Assembly (NCBI RefSeq): GCF_014905175.1
Contig: NC_057788.1
Span: 14,719,404 to 14,783,403, forward strand
From: Aphidius gifuensis
Taxonomy: Eukaryota > Arthropoda > Insecta > Hymenoptera > Braconidae
Length of the DNA: 64,000 bases
Direction: 5' to 3'
The notes under the pieces are model-generated. The model did no database searches. It had not been told where the DNA came from and saw only the letters and a list, made by a program, of their open reading frames with translations. The position numbers and the translations under genes are program-made. This document shows, piece after piece, positions 60,034-64,000 of this stretch (its first letter is position 1; every line of letters begins with the position of its first letter).

Positions 60034-60806
60034 TAGACCTGTCCAAAAAAAAAGAATTTTTTTTTTTGTACCCTCCTGAGGTCTAAATTTGTTCTTTATG
60101 ATGACACAAAAATAAAAATTTTTATTAGATTTTTGATTTGCTCATCGTTTTTATTTCCCATTTGATTAACACGCGCGGTTGTTTTTTGACTTTCATAACT
60201 CAGTCAGTTTTATCCTAGTTGATATTAGTCTCATTTTGTAGCTTATGAAAATACCTTCAAATTATCACTGTACATTTTTTTTGTACTGTTTTTTTTTTTT
60301 CGTCTCAAAAAAAGCTTGAAAATCATGATTTGCAATTTAACAGCTAAACATATTTTATTTAACATAAAAATTTTTTTCTTTATCAAGCTCAACAATTTTA
60401 TACTTTCGAATAATAATACTTACCTTACTAATAATAATAATAAAATACGTTTACAAGTTAAATTGCATATACCTATAAAGTCATGATTTTTGAGGTTTTC
60501 TTAAAACAAAACTATTAACAGTACAAAAAAATGTACAGTGACAATTTAAAGGTATTTTTATGAGCTAAAAAATGAGACTAATATCAACTCTCTAGGATTA
60601 AAACTGACTGAGTTATGCAAAGTCAAAGATATACAGCCATACGCGCGCGTGTTAATCAAATGGGAAATACAAAAACCCGATGAGCAGGCTCAAAAAAAAT
60701 CCTAAAAAAAAATTTTTTTCATTTTTTTTTTTGTGTCATCATAAAGAACAAATTTAGACCTCAGGAGGGTACAAAAAAAAAAATTCTTTTTTTTTGGACA
60801 GGTCTA
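60034..60806. mobile_element. hAT-type fold-back MITE, copy 2 (773 bp)
   Basis: TIR TAGACCTGTCC/GGACAGGTCTA, inserted in a TA repeat so that the 8-bp duplication reads ATATATAT. Same family as 20450-21257, with several small deletions. It lies 62 bp from the stop of a hAT transposase gene. Confidence 0.9.
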
Positions 60807-60867
60807 ATATATATATATATATATGTAATAAATAACTTCGTTATAATATATATAAAATAAATAATAC

Positions 60868-62971
60868 TCATGAAAACATAGCTATTGCATAGTCAACAGG
60901 TACTGTTTCTTTAGCTTGTTCTTGTTTTTTAGTATACATTGACGAGTTATGTTTTAAAAACAAAGTCTTTGGTATTTTTAATTCACTCACAGGTTTCCCA
61001 TTCAACAAGCATTTAGTATGAATTATTCCTGTTAATGTTTCATTTTCCATACGATTGCGCGTATCAGTTTTGCATAAATTTAAAAACGAAAAGAGTCTTT
61101 CAACTGTTGCAGTTGAATGAGGAAGAACTAACAAGTCAAATATAAAACTTGACAATGAAGGATAACGTTTTGTACCATCACCCAGTTTCATATTAGAAAT
61201 CATACGCCAAAATTCAAGACACTCAGTAGGAGTATCAGGTAAAAATGTATGATTCATTAATTGGCGCCATTCTCTATCAAGTTTATTCATCAAATCAGGT
61301 GGTGCAAGATTTGGAAAACACTTTGCGAGTGACACAATTGATGAATTTTGACTATTCATGACTTTAATTGAATCAATTATAGATATTTTTTTAATAATAT
61401 TTGTGTCATCATCAGCAAAATTAAATCTTTTAAGTATTCCACTGCAAGCTGCCTGGTAAAATCGGTGACACCTTAATCGACATTCATTGAGTTGAGTTCC
61501 ATTCAATAGACATTTTTTCTCAGCAATTTGACTCTCAAGTTTTCCACCAAGATAAATTTTTTCAACTTCAACTTGATTGTGTGGGTCACGAAAACGAACT
61601 TGATCCAAAGAAATACATTTTTTTAAATAATCTTTTTTGATAAATGCAGAGAGTAAGTTGGTGTATACCTCGTAGACTCTATCATAAATTAAATGAATTT
61701 TTATTTTTTCTGATTCCATTTCACGATTTAAAGTCGTAAAATATGGTAAAACAGCATCTAAAAAATCGAATGTCATGATGACTTCTGGATTATTTAATTG
61801 ATGTAAAATTGTTGTTGCTGCTGGAGGGTCATCACCTATTGTTGATTCTGCTTTAAAAAATATTTTTAATGCGTCCCATTGTTCAATGTATCGCATCACA
61901 ACAAGATGAAGAGACAACCAACGTGTTGCAGCATACATAATTAATTTATGCTCTTCAACATCAACCATCTTTTGGACAAGCTCTAATCTATGCTTACGCT
62001 TGTAGCTGTGTGCAAAATAGTGATGAACATTTCGAACTAGATTTTCAGCAGTATTGGATAATGCTTGACATGCTTCACTCGCACACTTGTCCCAAGAATG
62101 GCAAATACATTTCTGCCTGAATATTTTCAAATCACTATTACGTTGTAAAAGTACCCCAAGGGATTTGTTACATCCAGAAACATTAGCTGCCCCATCAGAT
62201 GCATATCCTATCATTTCTTTTCCAAGGTATTTGATGTTTATCAAAAAAACAACTAACTGCAGCATAAAGACCTTCTGCTGTGGCATCGTGACATGGTAAT
62301 AAAGCAAGAAATTGATCTTTTACTTCAATTTCTTCATCAATAAATCTTACAACTAATGCAAGATGTTTAACTGAACTTACGTCAGTTGATTCATCAACAA
62401 GTAGTGAAAATTTTATTGTTTTTAAATTTGATACTAATTTTTCAAAACCAAATTGTCCAGTAACGTTTTTAACTATTGATGTACACTTCGTATGATCACA
62501 TGTAATATTTTTAACAATTTGGCTATCTGGCAAGATGTTTTTCATTAGATTAACCATTGGACCAATTACACTGAATGGAAGATTTTGTTGAACTGCAAAT
62601 GCTGCTACTTTTATTTCAGCTTCTTTTGCTTGAGTTGAAAGAGTAGTAGTTTGTTGGAATATTTTTGAAACTGATGGTTGAGACGTATTTAATAAAAGAG
62701 ACTCAAGATGTAATAGAGTTTGTGCATGCTTTATGGCATCTTTTTTTCCTCCAGTAGTTTTAAAATCTTTATTGCACACTTTACAGTGATAAAACAATTT
62801 TCCCTGTTTACTACTACTAATCCACGATTTGAATTCTCCAACCTCTTCCCACTTCTTTGTATATGCTTGTTGACGTCTTGGTAATGGTGTTTTTGACTTC
62901 CTGATATTTTTTGATGGTACATTTGCCTGAGCCTCATTAGAAGACGACTCTTCATCCGTCATTTCAATCAT
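60868..62971 (-). pseudogene. hAT transposase gene with one frameshift
   Basis: ATG at 62971 opens a frame to 62195 with a BED/TTF-type zinc finger (FYHCKVCNKDFKTTGGKKDAIKHAQTLLH, ~residues 60-90) and KFSLLVDESTDVSSVKHLALVVRF, the first catalytic-Asp block of hAT enzymes. The second frame (to 60868) continues with EMIGYASDGAANVSG (second Asp block), KCICHSWDKCASEAC, a Cys/His insertion domain, and the C-terminal dimerisation block LPHSTATVERLFSFLN. Together about 690 codons, a usual full length. The two frames meet at a GGAAAAGAAAT run near 62225: one base too many, either a real lesion or an assembly slip. I find no TIR pair framing the gene. Confidence 0.85.
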
Positions 62972-63764
62972 TTGAAGTTATAAAAATCTGTAAAAAAATA
63001 TACATAGTAATACTGTTTTTAGTGTATTTGTATATAAATTTTACAAAAATACCTTTGACAAAAATATAATTTACTATTTATGTGTTTATAAAGTTAATAT
63101 CTCACATGTGACACTTGTACTTGACACATGAAACTTGTACATATGACACTTGTTTTTAAATTATATTGTTTTTAAACAGTAATAATATATATTTGTTTTG
63201 TGAATATTATAAATACACACTGATGATATATCACTGAAAACATTTTCAAACAAAAATATATCAAACTGCCAGTTATTGTGTGAAAACAAATATGGTAGAC
63301 ATAACCACAACTACCATCTTGAAAGAAAAAAAAGCTTAGGGCAAGTTTAATATACACGTAATTCGCTTTCATGAAAGACTCGCCTCAAAACTCGGGACCA
63401 CCAACAACCCAAACTCCTTTTTTATCGACATTAAGTGGCAGTAATGGAAAATACAGAAAATTCGAACATAAGACAAATAATTCTGTATAAATAGCGTACA
63501 GAATCTGTATTCTGTACAGACTTCGGATTTCCTGTATAAATACAGATATATCTGTACGTCTGGCATCGCTGGATAAAAATGAAAAAAAATAAACAAAAAA
63601 GGGGGAACTCGAAAACTACGTGGTTATCCCGTGAAAATAAATCAAAACATTTTTGTTTTGTAATTTGATTTATTTTCACGAGATTACCCCGTCATGTTTG
63701 TCCTCAGACATTTAAATTTATTTGAAAAAAATTGCATTAATTTTAATTGTTAAACAAATAAATA
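62972..63764. other. Upstream flank of the hAT gene
   Basis: Contains ctgtac/gtacag and ctgtataaatacag words (63480-63560) and a hairpin at 63620-63690. No gene. Confidence 0.4.
63620..63690. repeat. Hairpin ggttatcccgtgaaaataaatc / gatttattttcacgagattacc
   Basis: Two ~25-bp arms with a short AT loop. The left arm and its 5' side (ggaactcgaaaactacgtgg) are repeated at 59650-59690. Confidence 0.7.
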
Positions 63765-63935
63765 AAATACCAAGGAAAAGCAGTAGCTAAGGAAAAGATG
63801 TAGCTAAGGAATTGAGGTTGCCAAAAGGATTATGTTTCAAGGAAATAATGTTGCTTAAAATATAATTCTTTGACAACCTTAATTCCTTAGCTACATCTTT
63901 TCCTTAGCTACTGCTTTTCCTTGGACATTTTTATT
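63765..63935. repeat. Long hairpin, ~55-bp arms
   Basis: The left arm ccaaggaaaagcagtagcta aggaaaagatgtagctaagg is mirrored at 63880-63935. The final 18 bases of the window (tgtccaaagaaaagcagt) begin a further copy cut by the window end. Confidence 0.75.
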
Positions 63936-64000
63936 TGATTTATGAATAAAATACATGTAAATATATTTTTTAAAAATACAAATGTCCAAAGAAAAGCAGT

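Overview
The window reads as nuclear DNA of an insect, plausibly an AT-rich parasitoid-type hymenopteran, although the sequence does not prove the order. The background is very AT-rich, genes have several short introns with GT..AG borders, and the intact host genes are three lipase-3-like (acid lipase family) genes. There are no bacterial operons, ribosomal RNA genes or CRISPR arrays.

Left third (1-17.9 kb): a nested transposon pile. The outermost element is a DNA transposon with terminal inverted repeats (TIRs) of about 600 bp (1576-17873) and a broken, spliced transposase gene on the minus strand (14618-16191). Three later insertions sit inside its TIRs: a 3-kb Helitron-like segment (1874-4873, itself carrying a 602-bp fold-back MITE), a young 9.14-kb Ty3/gypsy-type LTR retrotransposon (5061-14200, minus orientation, LTRs about 0.35% diverged, 4-bp target duplication), and a 5'-truncated LINE (about 16530-17349). 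Each insertion interrupts one TIR arm while the opposite arm keeps the empty site, so the borders can be read almost to the base. The LTR element is the most unusual object here. Besides gag, protease, reverse transcriptase, RNase H and integrase, it has an additional 431-aa ORF with two zinc knuckles and an RG-rich tail ahead of gag. Both gag-like ORFs have their own TATA boxes. The gag/pol overlap holds a textbook -1 frameshift heptamer. The whole element is peppered, on one strand, with a short GDGADCC motif.

Middle (18-33 kb): a decayed copy of the golgin TMF1 with four in-frame stops, split by a hAT-type fold-back MITE; a frameshifted gene joining a FLYWCH zinc finger to two RING-like modules; and two intact minus-strand lipase genes, A (25702-28328) and B (29364-32997). 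Gene A is best explained with a GC-AG first intron. Gene B carries a MITE in an intron.

33-48 kb is gene-free. It is built from diverged inverted duplications, TIR elements, tRNA-like modules and several minisatellites, including an alternating two-unit array at 39.1 kb. The third lipase gene, C (48386-50856), is on the plus strand, so B and C face away from each other across this roughly palindromic spacer.

Right part (51-64 kb): MITEs (one flanked by TTAA), fold-back repeats, a GC-richer orphan ORF at 57.5 kb, a TIR element with GATC-rich repeats and a tRNA-like core, a second copy of the hAT MITE, and a nearly complete hAT transposase gene broken by one frameshift (60868-62971). The host function that survives is extracellular or lysosomal lipid hydrolysis by the lipase trio; most of the rest is mobile DNA.
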